Below are positions 54,060 through 62,478 of a stretch of DNA of 64,000 nucleotides, one piece after another. The notes below the pieces were generated by a model. It did not search any database and was not told where the DNA came from. It worked only from the letters and a program-made list of their open reading frames with translations. The stretch is from Pedobacter sp. WC2423 (GTDB lineage Bacteria; Bacteroidota; Bacteroidia; Sphingobacteriales; Sphingobacteriaceae): NCBI RefSeq assembly GCF_040822065.1, contig NZ_CP162005.1:1488001-1552000 (forward strand), given 5' to 3'. The stretch's first letter is position 1. Every line of letters starts with the position of its first letter. A program made the position numbers and the translations under genes.

Positions 54060-55886
54060 AAAAAGAGCCTGTATCATAAATCATGATTCAGGCTCTTCTT
54101 CGTTTTAAAGGACTTCTTTCTTCCTGATCTTAAGTAATTTAGGGCAAAATATTTCTGCTGATATTTGATTTAACAACTTGATTTTCATATATTTAAGCTG
54201 CAAACATTAGTAGAATATGTCAGTAAGAAAACCTATTTTCAGACCCTACCACCAGGATCAGCTCATGGCGCTCCCGCCTAATCTTGATGATCTAATCCCT
54301 ACAGACCATACCGTAAGAATCGTCAATGATGTGATCAATGCAATCAATGTTGAACCACTTCTAAAAGCCTATCACGTACGTGGTGGCTCTAATTATCACC
54401 CGCTTATGCTTTTAAAAGTATTGGTTTATGGATATCTCACCAATATTTATTCCAGTCGTAAGTTAGCTGAAGCCTGCAGGGAAAGAGTTCCTTTTATGTG
54501 GCTGAGCGCGATGAATAAGCCTGACCACAATACGATCAACCGTTTTCGTGGGGTACGCCTTAAACATGCACTTCGCAGTGTTTTTGAAGAAGTTGTTAAG
54601 CTGCTGGCCAAAGAAGAGCTGCTGAGTATTGACCAGGTTTATACCGATGGGACCAAGATTGAAGCTAATGCCAATAAGTACACTTTTGTCTGGAAGAAAT
54701 CAATCCAGACCAACAAGGAAAAGATGAAAAAGCAATTGGACGAGATCTGGAATTACGCACAAAGTGTTGCAGCCGATGAGGATATGATGCCTGAGCCACC
54801 CACTGCGACCACGATCAATAAGGAAAGTGTTAAGGCTACTGTTGAAAAGCTCAATAAAGTTCTGGCAGACAATGATCAGGTTGATAAAAAGGTAAAAGCA
54901 AAGCTCAGGTACATTAACCAGAACTTTCCTGTAAATATTGATAAATATGAGCAGCAGGAGGTTATTCTTGGAGAAAGAAACAGCTATAGCAAAACCGATA
55001 CTGATGCTACATTTATGAGAATGAAGGAGGATCACATGTTAAATGGTCAGCTCAAACCGGCATATAATATTCAGATATCGACTTCTAACCAGTTCATTGT
55101 AAATTACACCATCCACCCAAATCCAACGGATACCACCACTTTAAAAACTCATCTGGAGCAGCATGAAAGTAGCTTTGGCAAAGTACCCAAAACCCTTACT
55201 GCAGATGCAGGATACGGCTCAGAAGAGAACTATACGCTGCTTGAAGGAAAGCAAATGGAAGCTTATGTGAAATACAATCTGTTTGACAAGGGCCAAAATG
55301 ATACCTATAACAAAAAATACCCTTTTGCCGCAGATAAGTTGTTTTACAATAATCAGCTGGACGTTTATATCTGCCCGATGGGACAGCAGATGCATTACAT
55401 CGGTGACACCACTAAAAAAACAACTACCGGATTCAAGCAGATCTACAGAAACTACCAGGCTAAAAACTGCAGTAAATGTCCTTTAAACGGCATTTGCCAT
55501 AAATCAAAAACCAACCGCATCATGGAGATAAATGTTAACCTGAAAAGGTTAAAACAAAAGGCTCATGAACTGTTAAATACTGAAGAAGGAATAAGACATC
55601 GAAAAAAGCGATGCTTCGATGTTGAACCGGTCTTTGCAAATATTAAACAGAATCACGGATTCCGCCGCTTCATGCTCCGGGGCAAAGAGAAAGTGGAGAT
55701 AGAATGGGGTTTATTAGCTATCGCACAGAACTTAAGGAAAAAAGCAGCCTAAGAAAGGCACTTTTTGCTGTTATTAGTCGAAATAACCAGTACAAATCCC
55801 AAAACTCCAAAATGGAGTAGTTATAAAATACTAAACACATAAAAAAGGCTGATCATTTTTTTTATCAATGATACAGCCTCTTTTTT
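54059..55886 (+). mobile_element. IS1182-type insertion sequence, copy B
   Basis: Nineteen-bp ends with one mismatch (54059-54077 and 55868-55886; core CTGTATCAT facing ATGATACAG) bound a 1.83-kb element with an intact transposase. Each end also contains a short internal hairpin. It starts exactly where the attR-like repeat stops. Confidence 0.75.
54217..55752 (+). CDS. IS1182-family transposase
   Basis: The 511-residue protein is full length for the family. It begins MSVRKPIFRPYHQDQLMALP, carries HVRGGSNYHPLMLLKVLVYG, the first catalytic Asp in DQVYTDGTKIEANANKYTF, a second in TLTADAGYGSEENY, a Cys cluster (CSKCPLNGIC), and the final catalytic region FDVEPVFANIKQNHGFRRF. No frameshift is seen, so this copy may be active. 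It belongs to a different subgroup from the transposase at 40627-42099. Confidence 0.92.
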   Translation: MSVRKPIFRPYHQDQLMALPPNLDDLIPTDHTVRIVNDVINAINVEPLLKAYHVRGGSNYHPLMLLKVLVYGYLTNIYSSRKLAEACRERVPFMWLSAMNKPDHNTINRFRGVRLKHALRSVFEEVVKLLAKEELLSIDQVYTDGTKIEANANKYTFVWKKSIQTNKEKMKKQLDEIWNYAQSVAADEDMMPEPPTATTINKESVKATVEKLNKVLADNDQVDKKVKAKLRYINQNFPVNIDKYEQQEVILGERNSYSKTDTDATFMRMKEDHMLNGQLKPAYNIQISTSNQFIVNYTIHPNPTDTTTLKTHLEQHESSFGKVPKTLTADAGYGSEENYTLLEGKQMEAYVKYNLFDKGQNDTYNKKYPFAADKLFYNNQLDVYICPMGQQMHYIGDTTKKTTTGFKQIYRNYQAKNCSKCPLNGICHKSKTNRIMEINVNLKRLKQKAHELLNTEEGIRHRKKRCFDVEPVFANIKQNHGFRRFMLRGKEKVEIEWGLLAIAQNLRKKAA

Positions 55887-55921
55887 ATTTACAAAAACTC
55901 ATTGTTTTTTAGCGAGTTATT

Positions 55922-56428
55922 TTACTTTTCGAAAATATCGTAATACCAATCTCCTCCATTTTCAAACACTATAGCTATGATCAAAAGCACAACAAAGTAT
56001 AGTACCAATTGCTTGAGAAACAATAAGAGATTTGTTTGCCTGTCTACAGGATATTTTCTATTGCGAAAGAATATATAATATCTTAAAATAAAAAATATTA
56101 ATGCTGTAATTACTCCACAAGGTATGCCGGCCCAAAATGCTATAAATTTCTGCAACCATCCCCCGGCGCCGTAAATATACCAGCAAGTTGCACTTACAAT
56201 AGCACTTAATAATATGAATGCTAAGTATTTTATAAAATGCCCTCCTGTGAGCCCATATAGGATTGATACGATAGACAATGCAATCCCTATATAGGAGAAA
56301 GTGAATTCCATTATAGTAGAAGATCTTGAACGCTCCAGCGGATAAATAACAAACAGATTAACTAAACAAATAACAATCCCCGCGATGAGAATTATTTTTC
56401 GGGATTTACTATACTTACTTATTTCCAT
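55922..56428 (-). CDS. Four-helix membrane protein of unknown function
   Basis: The 168-residue protein has about four to five hydrophobic helices (residues 11-30, 42-62, 67-90, 95-118 and 135-156) and ends in a short polar tail. No family motif is visible. It follows the lipoprotein gene by 25 bp on the same strand and is probably co-expressed with it. The pair could be another effector-immunity or envelope unit, but nothing in the sequence proves it. Confidence 0.5.
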   Translation of the reverse strand: MEISKYSKSRKIILIAGIVICLVNLFVIYPLERSRSSTIMEFTFSYIGIALSIVSILYGLTGGHFIKYLAFILLSAIVSATCWYIYGAGGWLQKFIAFWAGIPCGVITALIFFILRYYIFFRNRKYPVDRQTNLLLFLKQLVLYFVVLLIIAIVFENGGDWYYDIFEK

Positions 56429-56453
56429 AGATTTAGTTCACATGAGCAAGTAT

Positions 56454-57350
56454 TCAGATAATTTCAAGATCTGTTTTGCCCGCTGGAATATAGAATGTAA
56501 ATTCTAATGCTAATTCTTCGTTATCTTTCTCATTTTTAAATATTAAAGCAGGCTGACCATCAGGCCTGACCAGGGTTGCAAGTTTTCCATTACCGGAGAT
56601 CTTCAAGATGGCATTTACAGGTATAGGTTCCAATTTATAACCAGATTTTAAGTTGCTAAGCATACGTGTAAGCCTATCGTCCGATTCTTCTTTGCTCAAG
56701 TACATGGTAACAGCAGCAAGACTTTCCCTATTGGCTATCAATTTTTTGATTTGCTCAGAATCACCTTTTACAATCAAATCTGCAAGTTGCTGATAAGCCC
56801 CCAGTAGTTTATCCTTTAGTCCTCCAACTGATCCAAGATCCGTAGCGGTCTGGTAAGCCATTACTGTGTATGGAACCTCTGCATTAAAAGTAGCCGTATG
56901 TGTTAGGAAGCTCTTTTTCTTTGCAGGATCAACTTTCTCTACAGCATACTCTCCGGGAAGTTGTTCTTTGAAATTAAGATTATTAGCGGCATCAAAAATT
57001 TTGATATTATAGCTAAACTGTGCATTCGGGTGTAAAACCTTCTGACCAGCAATGGGCAGAACTTTGATCGTGATCTGCTGTTTTCCACTCTGCAAAATAC
57101 CTGAATTGATTGGAATACTTGTAGAAGTCTGGCCTTCCAAATTAAGTGTAAACACAAGCACATCATTAACCCTGATTTCAAACAGGCAAAATGCTGCGCT
57201 AAAATCTACTTGATAATAGGGCTGTAAGGTCGCATAGCTTGCTGCTTTTTTAATTTTCAATGGAGTCGAATTTAAAGAAATCCTATTTTGTGAATGGCAT
57301 CCAAGGCAGAGCAAGAGACACGTTAACAGTAAGTAAATTTTTATTTTCAT
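56454..57350 (-). CDS. Hypothetical lipoprotein
   Basis: This 298-residue protein has a lipobox LGC (Cys18) after MKIKIYLLLTCLLLCLGC. Residues about 40-130 form a beta-sandwich-like region (VLVFTLNLEGQTSTSIPI), the middle is helical (KLLGAYQQLADLIVKGDSEQ), and the end is again beta-rich. The family is unknown. It lies immediately before the four-helix membrane protein gene on the minus strand. Confidence 0.5.
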   Translation of the reverse strand: MKIKIYLLLTCLLLCLGCHSQNRISLNSTPLKIKKAASYATLQPYYQVDFSAAFCLFEIRVNDVLVFTLNLEGQTSTSIPINSGILQSGKQQITIKVLPIAGQKVLHPNAQFSYNIKIFDAANNLNFKEQLPGEYAVEKVDPAKKKSFLTHTATFNAEVPYTVMAYQTATDLGSVGGLKDKLLGAYQQLADLIVKGDSEQIKKLIANRESLAAVTMYLSKEESDDRLTRMLSNLKSGYKLEPIPVNAILKISGNGKLATLVRPDGQPALIFKNEKDNEELALEFTFYIPAGKTDLEII

Positions 57351-57427
57351 AAAAAAGGAAATAATTAAAATAGTTGTTTATTAATAAAAATAGGGAATAT
57401 ATTTTTTAATTTAAGTATAAAGATCGA

Positions 57428-57893
57428 CTATAGAAACAACATAATAACTACCCTAAAATACATATACCAATTCCATTCCCAAGTTTCACCCTTGTTCGAT
57501 GAAAATGCCTGGCTCCAGACTGGGTTTTGTTTGTCCCTGATATCCCAACGAAATACAACTAAAATATCTTTACCGTTAAAGTTGTCCTTTGTAAAAAAAT
57601 GGGCAATATCTTTTTCAAATGAGCCAACAACAGGTGGTTGCAAAACTCCCTCGTTTGAATCGACCCAATAAATACTCCATAATTTTGTTTTAGGATTAAA
57701 AAGCCGAACAGACATTCCTTCAAAAGGTTCTCCGTCAAAAGTTGCAAGATAGTTGTCAATATTGCCAATTCCTTTTAATACAACATACATTTCTTGTGTA
57801 GATTCAAACTCTATCCACTCACCACAGTTGTCTAACTTTGTCTTTAATTTTCTATTATGAAGTTTCCATTTTCCTTGATAAAAATCAGCCGAC
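57428..57893 (-). pseudogene. 5'-truncated DUF1579-like gene
   Basis: From 57893 downwards the frame reads DFYQGKWKLHNRKLKTKLDN, then EWIEFESTQEMYVVLKGIGN and, near the end, GETWEWNWYMYF. These are the marks of a cytoplasmic Bacteroidota family of about 160 residues (DUF1579-like). The first ATG is internal (57790), and the natural start is lost exactly where the Xre remnant begins. The last six residues also depart from the family. It is a fusion scar. Confidence 0.6.
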
Positions 57894-57894
57894 T

Positions 57895-58005
57895 TTTAAT
57901 ACGATTGAAAAGATTGTTGAACTCTACGATGAAAAAATTGCACTATTAGAGCGCTTGCTAAAAAGCGAACAAGAAAAAGTAGAGATATTGAAAAACAGCA
58001 AATAG
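57895..58005 (+). pseudogene. Tail remnant of a third Xre regulator
   Basis: Thirty-six codons, FNTIEKIVELYDEKIALLER then LLKSEQEKVEILKNSK, followed by a stop, match the coiled-coil tails of the Xre proteins at 44622 and 50168. The helix-turn-helix part is gone. The remnant faces the truncated DUF1579-like gene. Confidence 0.75.
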
Positions 58006-58021
58006 TTAAAATCTTATTAAG

Positions 58022-58056
58022 AAGAGCCATTAAAACTGAATTTTAACGGCTCTTTT
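58022..58056 (+). terminator. Hairpin terminator after the Xre remnant
   Basis: AAGAGCC-A-TTAAAA pairs with TTTTAA-C-GGCTCTT across a 5-nt loop, followed by T residues. It begins 16 bp after the remnant's stop codon. Confidence 0.7.
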
Positions 58057-58261
58057 ATTTTTCACCTGCTTCTCTAAGCACACGATCAATTAGTTCAGCA
58101 GATATTCTAAAGTTGGTTTTAGAGATTTTTTCTAAATATGGAGCAAGTGAAACAATCAATGATTTTTGTTTTGCTCGTAATAAGATACCTAATGTACCAA
58201 TAATAGTAAGACCTAATTTCGCAGCAAGTTTTTTGTCCCTTACAGAATTACCGTGACGCGT
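58055..58261 (-). pseudogene. DUF3368 PIN toxin, C-terminal remnant
   Basis: The frame directly after the antitoxin stop encodes NSVRDKKLAAKLGLTIIGTL, then GILLRAKQKSLIVSLAPYLE and RISAELIDRVLREAGEK, which is the C-terminal part of DUF3368 PIN-type toxins. The N-terminal half with the first catalytic Asp residues is absent and the remnant has no start codon, so the toxin is dead. It follows in frame on the antitoxin stop codon, a sign of a precise deletion. Confidence 0.7.
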
Positions 58262-58492
58262 TCAGAGAATTTTATTTGCATCATCAATTACATCCTTTGC
58301 AGTATATTGTATATAGTTAACGTCGTAATCAATCAGAATTTCGGCAAACTCCCATTTACCCATATTTGCTACCTGACTAGCTTGTCCCAGCGATAATTTA
58401 CCGGACTCATATAATTTCGCAGCAAAAAAACGAACGGTATTCTCATGGTCTTTTTCCAGAAAATCAGGCACCTGAAGTGTCATTGTCGTCAT
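58262..58492 (-). CDS. UPF0175-family antitoxin
   Basis: The 76-residue protein matches the small UPF0175 family: MTLQVPDFLEKDHENTVRFF, then AAKLYESGKLSLGQASQVAN and GKWEFAEILIDYDVNYIQY. These proteins are antitoxins of DUF3368 PIN toxins and probably bind DNA as well. Here the toxin gene downstream is cut down to its C-terminus, so the antitoxin is a survivor, possibly protecting against related toxins elsewhere. Confidence 0.8.
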   Translation of the reverse strand: MTTMTLQVPDFLEKDHENTVRFFAAKLYESGKLSLGQASQVANMGKWEFAEILIDYDVNYIQYTAKDVIDDANKIL

Positions 58493-58661
58493 ATTTTTAT
58501 AAGATTTAGATTCAAATCAATATTACCTAAATATACGAAATTTAAAACTAACAAGAAAAAAACTCGTAAATGAGGCTTATAAGATTGGAGCTTTTTAATA
58601 AAAAATACTTTACTGAATCTCAACCTTATCTACATAGGTTCGTGAGTGAGATTCAAAATAG

Positions 58662-59141
58662 CTAGCTGTTTGTAAGGCTAAAGTGGCTCTTTTTCTCATT
58701 ATAATTTTCCCCATTGTAATTTGGGTCAAATTCCACAATCCATTCAATGCCGTATTTGTCTCTGAACATTCCAGCATATGTGCCCCAGGGACTGTCGCCA
58801 ATCGGCCCTTCAATATCACCACCTGCTGATAACCTGTTAAATATCTTGTCGGCCTCTTCCCTACTTTCTGCACACACTGCTATTTTTGACCGGTTTTCGT
58901 TTTCGCTAACACGTCCCATAAATTCAGGGACATCATTGGCTATTAACACGTTATTTGGGCCAATAGGCAAAGCAATGTGCATGAGTTTATCTGCGTCATT
59001 ATCTGCTACCGGAAATTCGGAAGTTGCCAGATCTTTGAAACGAACGATCTTTGTGAACTCTCCGCCAAAAACTGATTTGTAAAAGGTGAATGCTTCTTCA
59101 GCATTGCCATTGAAGTTAATCCAGGGATTGATTGCTCTCAT
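58662..59141 (-). CDS. VOC-family (PhnB-like) protein
   Basis: This 159-residue protein has the PhnB/glyoxalase-like pattern: NPWINFNGNAEEAFTFYKSV, FGGEFTKIVRF, HIALPIGPNNVLIANDVPEF, and a second half with DSPWGTYAGMFRDKYGIEWI. Family members are small cytoplasmic metal-binding-fold proteins of unclear activity (3-demethylubiquinone methyltransferase-like). It is in a run of metabolic genes right of the mosaic region. Confidence 0.85.
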   Translation of the reverse strand: MRAINPWINFNGNAEEAFTFYKSVFGGEFTKIVRFKDLATSEFPVADNDADKLMHIALPIGPNNVLIANDVPEFMGRVSENENRSKIAVCAESREEADKIFNRLSAGGDIEGPIGDSPWGTYAGMFRDKYGIEWIVEFDPNYNGENYNEKKSHFSLTNS

Positions 59142-59630
59142 GGTTTTTATTTGAAGTGGTTAAATTTGTTATTTCTACGTTAATGTTGTCAGCAAGATTG
59201 TCCAGGTTGGTTAACATGAGGGTATACCCTATCTTAAAGCCCCCACGTAAATTCTGCATCCTTTCAAACCTACCGCTTAATGTACTAATTTTCATGCAAT
59301 CCTTAATACACAATTTTTTTCATGATATTTTTAGATACCTCTTCAATTTACTTAATAAAATTTTGGTTTCCCTTTTGACGGACTACCTATTTAAATTCCT
59401 TCCGTAAAGCGGACAAACTAAAAAGCCCGGTAAATGCCACTGATCTAATAAAACAATCTTGGATTTAGTTAACCTTCTTACTGTGGCATCAACATAGGAT
59501 ATATTTTGATGCCACGGTTGATAATCAGAACTGCAAAAATCAAGGTAAACAGTAGCCTATCTTCCAACTCCTAATGAATTAACGGTAATAGATGCGTTTT
59601 CCGGATCCCCTGACTAATTGAAATAAAATG
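59142..59630. other. Intergenic region, no gene seen
   Basis: The 489-bp stretch lies between two minus-strand genes, the VOC gene and the hxlR-type gene upstream of it. A 65-codon minus-strand frame overlaps the VOC start and shows no family likeness. Nothing else is supported. Confidence 0.5.
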
Positions 59631-59999
59631 CTATTGAGATCTCATTCCTTTGATCACTTTGTCTCTATGCTGCATACCCCAGGCAGCAATAACTTCAATG
59701 ATAGGTTTAAGCGAATGGCCATATTCGGTGAGATCATATTCAACGGTAATAGGCTTGGTGTTCAATACCTTGCGACTCACCAGTCCGTTTAACTCCAGAT
59801 CCTGCAACTCTTTGGATAACATCTTAGCGGCAATACCATCTATTGTTCCTTTCAATTCCATAAACCGTCTTGCACCAAAGCTGAGCACACCAATGATGCG
59901 GATTTTCCATTTGCCGTTGAGCATGTCCATCGTATCGCGAATAGCCCGGTGATGTGCTGCGCAAGCGTCGTGATCATAATTTTCAGATATTGCTTTCAT
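59631..59999 (-). CDS. HxlR-family transcriptional regulator
   Basis: The 122-residue protein is a winged-helix HxlR regulator: DMLNGKWKIRIIGVLSFGAR, then RFMELKGTIDGIAAKMLSKE and LDLTEYGHSLKPII-like (VEYDLTEYGHSLKPIIEVIA). A Cys at residue 13 precedes the DNA-binding domain, the position of a redox or electrophile sensor in several family members. It is divergent from the DoxX/hydrolase operon across a 96-bp gap and probably regulates it. Confidence 0.9.
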   Translation of the reverse strand: MKAISENYDHDACAAHHRAIRDTMDMLNGKWKIRIIGVLSFGARRFMELKGTIDGIAAKMLSKELQDLELNGLVSRKVLNTKPITVEYDLTEYGHSLKPIIEVIAAWGMQHRDKVIKGMRSQ

Positions 60000-60095
60000 A
60001 AGTAGTTTCCTTGAGGTAACTGGTTTCCATGAGTAAACCCATTACAAATGTAAACTGTCAGTTGCATAATTTTGCATAATCATATCTGTTATCAA

Positions 60096-60470
60096 ATGAA
60101 AATATTAAAAATTATCTATTGGGTCACGACAGGCCTTGTGGCTTTCGGCATGCTTGTCTCCTTCTTCAATTACATGTTCAACCCGGCTATGAAAGCAGGC
60201 TATGCCCATATTGGATTTCCCGACTGGTTTCGTGTGGAGTTAGGTATCGCTAAGTTGCTTGGCGCCATTGCACTTATCGTTCCGAAGATCCCGCGTCCGC
60301 TAAAAGAATGGGCATATTTCGGTTTTTTCGTCAACTTTTTCTCGGCTATCATCGCCCATTATGCTGTAAATGATCCTGTGGTCAACATGATTGCACCGCT
60401 GGCTGTACTTATACTGCTGATCATTTCCTACATCTCTTATCATAAAGCAATTGTTAAAACATTGAAATAA
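60096..60470 (+). CDS. DoxX-family membrane protein
   Basis: The protein has 124 residues from the ATG at 60096 (the frame opens at 60072) and four hydrophobic helices, with the DoxX-type segments PDWFRVELGIAKLLGAIALI and PLKEWAYFGFFVNFFSAIIAH. It is an inner-membrane protein of unclear biochemical role. The hydrolase gene starts 1 bp after its stop, and the HxlR gene is divergent, so the three form one regulatory unit. Confidence 0.85.
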   Translation: MKILKIIYWVTTGLVAFGMLVSFFNYMFNPAMKAGYAHIGFPDWFRVELGIAKLLGAIALIVPKIPRPLKEWAYFGFFVNFFSAIIAHYAVNDPVVNMIAPLAVLILLIISYISYHKAIVKTLK

Positions 60471-60471
60471 T

Positions 60472-61455
60472 ATGGAACGGAATAAAATAAACCCCGAAAG
60501 TACACAGACTTTTTTAAGTACTCCAACAACTGCTACCACAGCAACCATTATTGAACTTAAATCTCCTGGACGTCAACATGCACTTCAGGTTCGAGTGTCT
60601 GCCCCAGTAGCGGGTGGCAACCTGCCGGTCATTTTATTTGCACATGGATTCGGTTCATCCATGCTGGGCTACGATCCACTTGTTGAATTTTGGAGTGCAA
60701 ATGGATTTGTGGTCATTCAACCAACTTTTCTGGACTCAAAAATACTGTTGAATATTCCTGAAGCCACTCATCAGGATGCCATCAATGCTTATTTGAATAA
60801 TCCCGGGGCAAAGCATATTTGGCGCCAGCGGGTAACTGATATGAAAGCGACCCTCGATCAACTGCATTACATTGAAAGTTATACTCCTGGACTTTCCGGG
60901 CGACTCGACTCAAGCCGTATTGCCGCAGTTGGTCATTCCTTCGGAGCACATACTGTCGGCCTGTTATTGGGTGCCAGAGTGATCAAACCGGACGGAAATT
61001 TAGAAGATGACATGTCGGATAAGCGAATAAACGCAGCAGTTCTTTTAAGCGCTGGGGGCCGTGGTGGGGATGCGCTGAGTGACTTTGCCAAAACGCACTT
61101 CAGCTACCTAAACCAAGCCTTCGGGCAATTGAATACACCGGCCTTGCTGGTGGCTGGCGATAATGACATATCACCATTAACCGTAATAGGTCCTGAATGG
61201 TTTACGGATATTTACGCCTTAAGCCCAGGAGCAAATGCGCTATTCACTCTATTTGGCGGTGAACATATGCTCGGTGGCATTACCGGTCATTTGGCTAAAG
61301 AAACTACAGATGAAAACCAGGAAAGGGTTGCAGCAGTTGCACAGGTTACCTGGGCCTACCTTCGGTCGGCTCTTTTACCTGATGATAAATCCTGGACCAA
61401 TGCTAAGGCTATGCTGAATAGCCCTAACACGATAGGCAGCATTATAACTAAATAA
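60472..61455 (+). CDS. Alpha/beta hydrolase (chlorophyllase/PAF-hydrolase-like)
   Basis: This 327-residue enzyme has the oxyanion strand ILFAHGFGSSMLGYDPL, the nucleophile elbow VGHSFGAHTVG (Ser near residue 158), an Asp in LLVAGDNDISPL and a likely catalytic His in FGGEHMLGG. No signal peptide is visible. It starts 1 bp after the DoxX gene and should be co-transcribed under HxlR control. The substrate is probably an ester or a related small molecule. Confidence 0.82.
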   Translation: MERNKINPESTQTFLSTPTTATTATIIELKSPGRQHALQVRVSAPVAGGNLPVILFAHGFGSSMLGYDPLVEFWSANGFVVIQPTFLDSKILLNIPEATHQDAINAYLNNPGAKHIWRQRVTDMKATLDQLHYIESYTPGLSGRLDSSRIAAVGHSFGAHTVGLLLGARVIKPDGNLEDDMSDKRINAAVLLSAGGRGGDALSDFAKTHFSYLNQAFGQLNTPALLVAGDNDISPLTVIGPEWFTDIYALSPGANALFTLFGGEHMLGGITGHLAKETTDENQERVAAVAQVTWAYLRSALLPDDKSWTNAKAMLNSPNTIGSIITK

Positions 61456-61524
61456 ACAATGTCAATCATGGAATCTACTTTGTTTATCACGACAACCTAA
61501 TAATTTGACCCCATCCGTTTATCG

Positions 61525-61868
61525 TTATGAGTGGGGATCTTTTTCTGAATAGTCAATAAATGGTTTATCTACCATCTCTACACCCGCATTTGCGATCACA
61601 ATATCGATATGGCCAAATTTAGTTAATGCCTGCTGATACAATCCTTCAATCGCTGTCGGGCTTGATACATCCGCCTTGATCAATTGGTAATTGATTCCAT
61701 AGCGGTCCATAAGCTTTGCCGTTTCACTAGCGGCCCTCTCATCTGAACTGTAATTAAGTATGAGCTTTAAGCCTTCAGAAGCTAATTTTTCAGCTATGCC
61801 TCTTCCGATGCCTTTGGATGCACCGGTGATTAATGCGACCTTTCCTTTTAGTTCCGATACATATAATA
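61525..61868 (-). pseudogene. SDR gene, truncated at both ends
   Basis: The frame encodes VSELKGKVALITGASKGIGR, GIAEKLASEGLKLILNYSSD and FGHIDIVIANAGVEMVDKPF, the N-terminal half of a glucose/oxoacyl-type short-chain dehydrogenase. The start codon is displaced by a small indel near 61868, and the catalytic Tyr-Lys half is deleted beyond 61525. It is non-functional. Confidence 0.7.
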
Positions 61869-61884
61869 TAATTCTTTTTGATAG

Positions 61885-62343
61885 TTAATGTGATTTAACG
61901 GGCCATGCACCGGTTTGCAGCAGCATAGTTAACCAGTCTTCCAGGTGCCAGGTTTTTTCCAGCCTCCCATTTTTCAGGTGATGGAATTCATGGATAGCAA
62001 TAGTGAGTTTCTGATTGGTCGCCGGTATACCCATAAACTCGTTGCCATGAGTAAATACCATTTCTGCCCGTACGCCGGCCCGTTGATGAGTGCCAAAAAT
62101 TTCATGTACGTTAACGATCACATCAGGAAATGCCTCGGTAAATCCCTGTACTAAACTTCTATATCCTTCAGGACCGTCCTGCTGGCCTGGGCCTAGTGGA
62201 ATATCCTGCCAATCCGGGGCTAAAATTTGTTCGATCACACTATAATCACGTTTACTGAATAAACCATAAAATGTTTTTAAGGTATCGATTTCCTGTTGGG
62301 TTAAAGCTTTCACTAAGCCTTCTGCTGTTTGATCTGTAGTCAT
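61885..62343 (-). CDS. SnoaL-like ester cyclase family protein
   Basis: The 152-residue protein has the SnoaL/ester-cyclase pattern: TFYGLFSKRDYSVIEQILAP then DWQDIPLGPGQQDGPEGYRS, FPDVIVNVHEIFGT, RAEMVFTHGNEFMGIPATNQ and IHEFHHLKNGRLEKTWHLED. The fold is a cone-shaped NTF2-like barrel. Activity is unknown outside polyketide relatives. It lies 135 bp downstream of the oxidoreductase gene on the same strand. Confidence 0.82.
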   Translation of the reverse strand: MTTDQTAEGLVKALTQQEIDTLKTFYGLFSKRDYSVIEQILAPDWQDIPLGPGQQDGPEGYRSLVQGFTEAFPDVIVNVHEIFGTHQRAGVRAEMVFTHGNEFMGIPATNQKLTIAIHEFHHLKNGRLEKTWHLEDWLTMLLQTGAWPVKSH

Positions 62344-62478
62344 TGATTTTTATAAAGTATTGATTATTATAAGATTATTCAGGCTTTGCACAGGTTTATT
62401 TTTAAGTGCAAGTAAGTACCGGTAGAGCGGCCAAGCAGATAATTTTCATATTGCTTCCGGACACAAATAGAATTTTGG

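Noticed and set aside
54061..54100. Hairpin after the att repeat as a plain tRNA terminator
   Set aside because: Its sequence matches the inverted end of the IS at 55868-55886, so it is better explained as the IS terminus, although it may also terminate transcription.
59116..59313. 65-codon minus-strand frame overlapping the VOC gene start
   Set aside because: No family resemblance and an overlap with a confident gene start; more likely chance.
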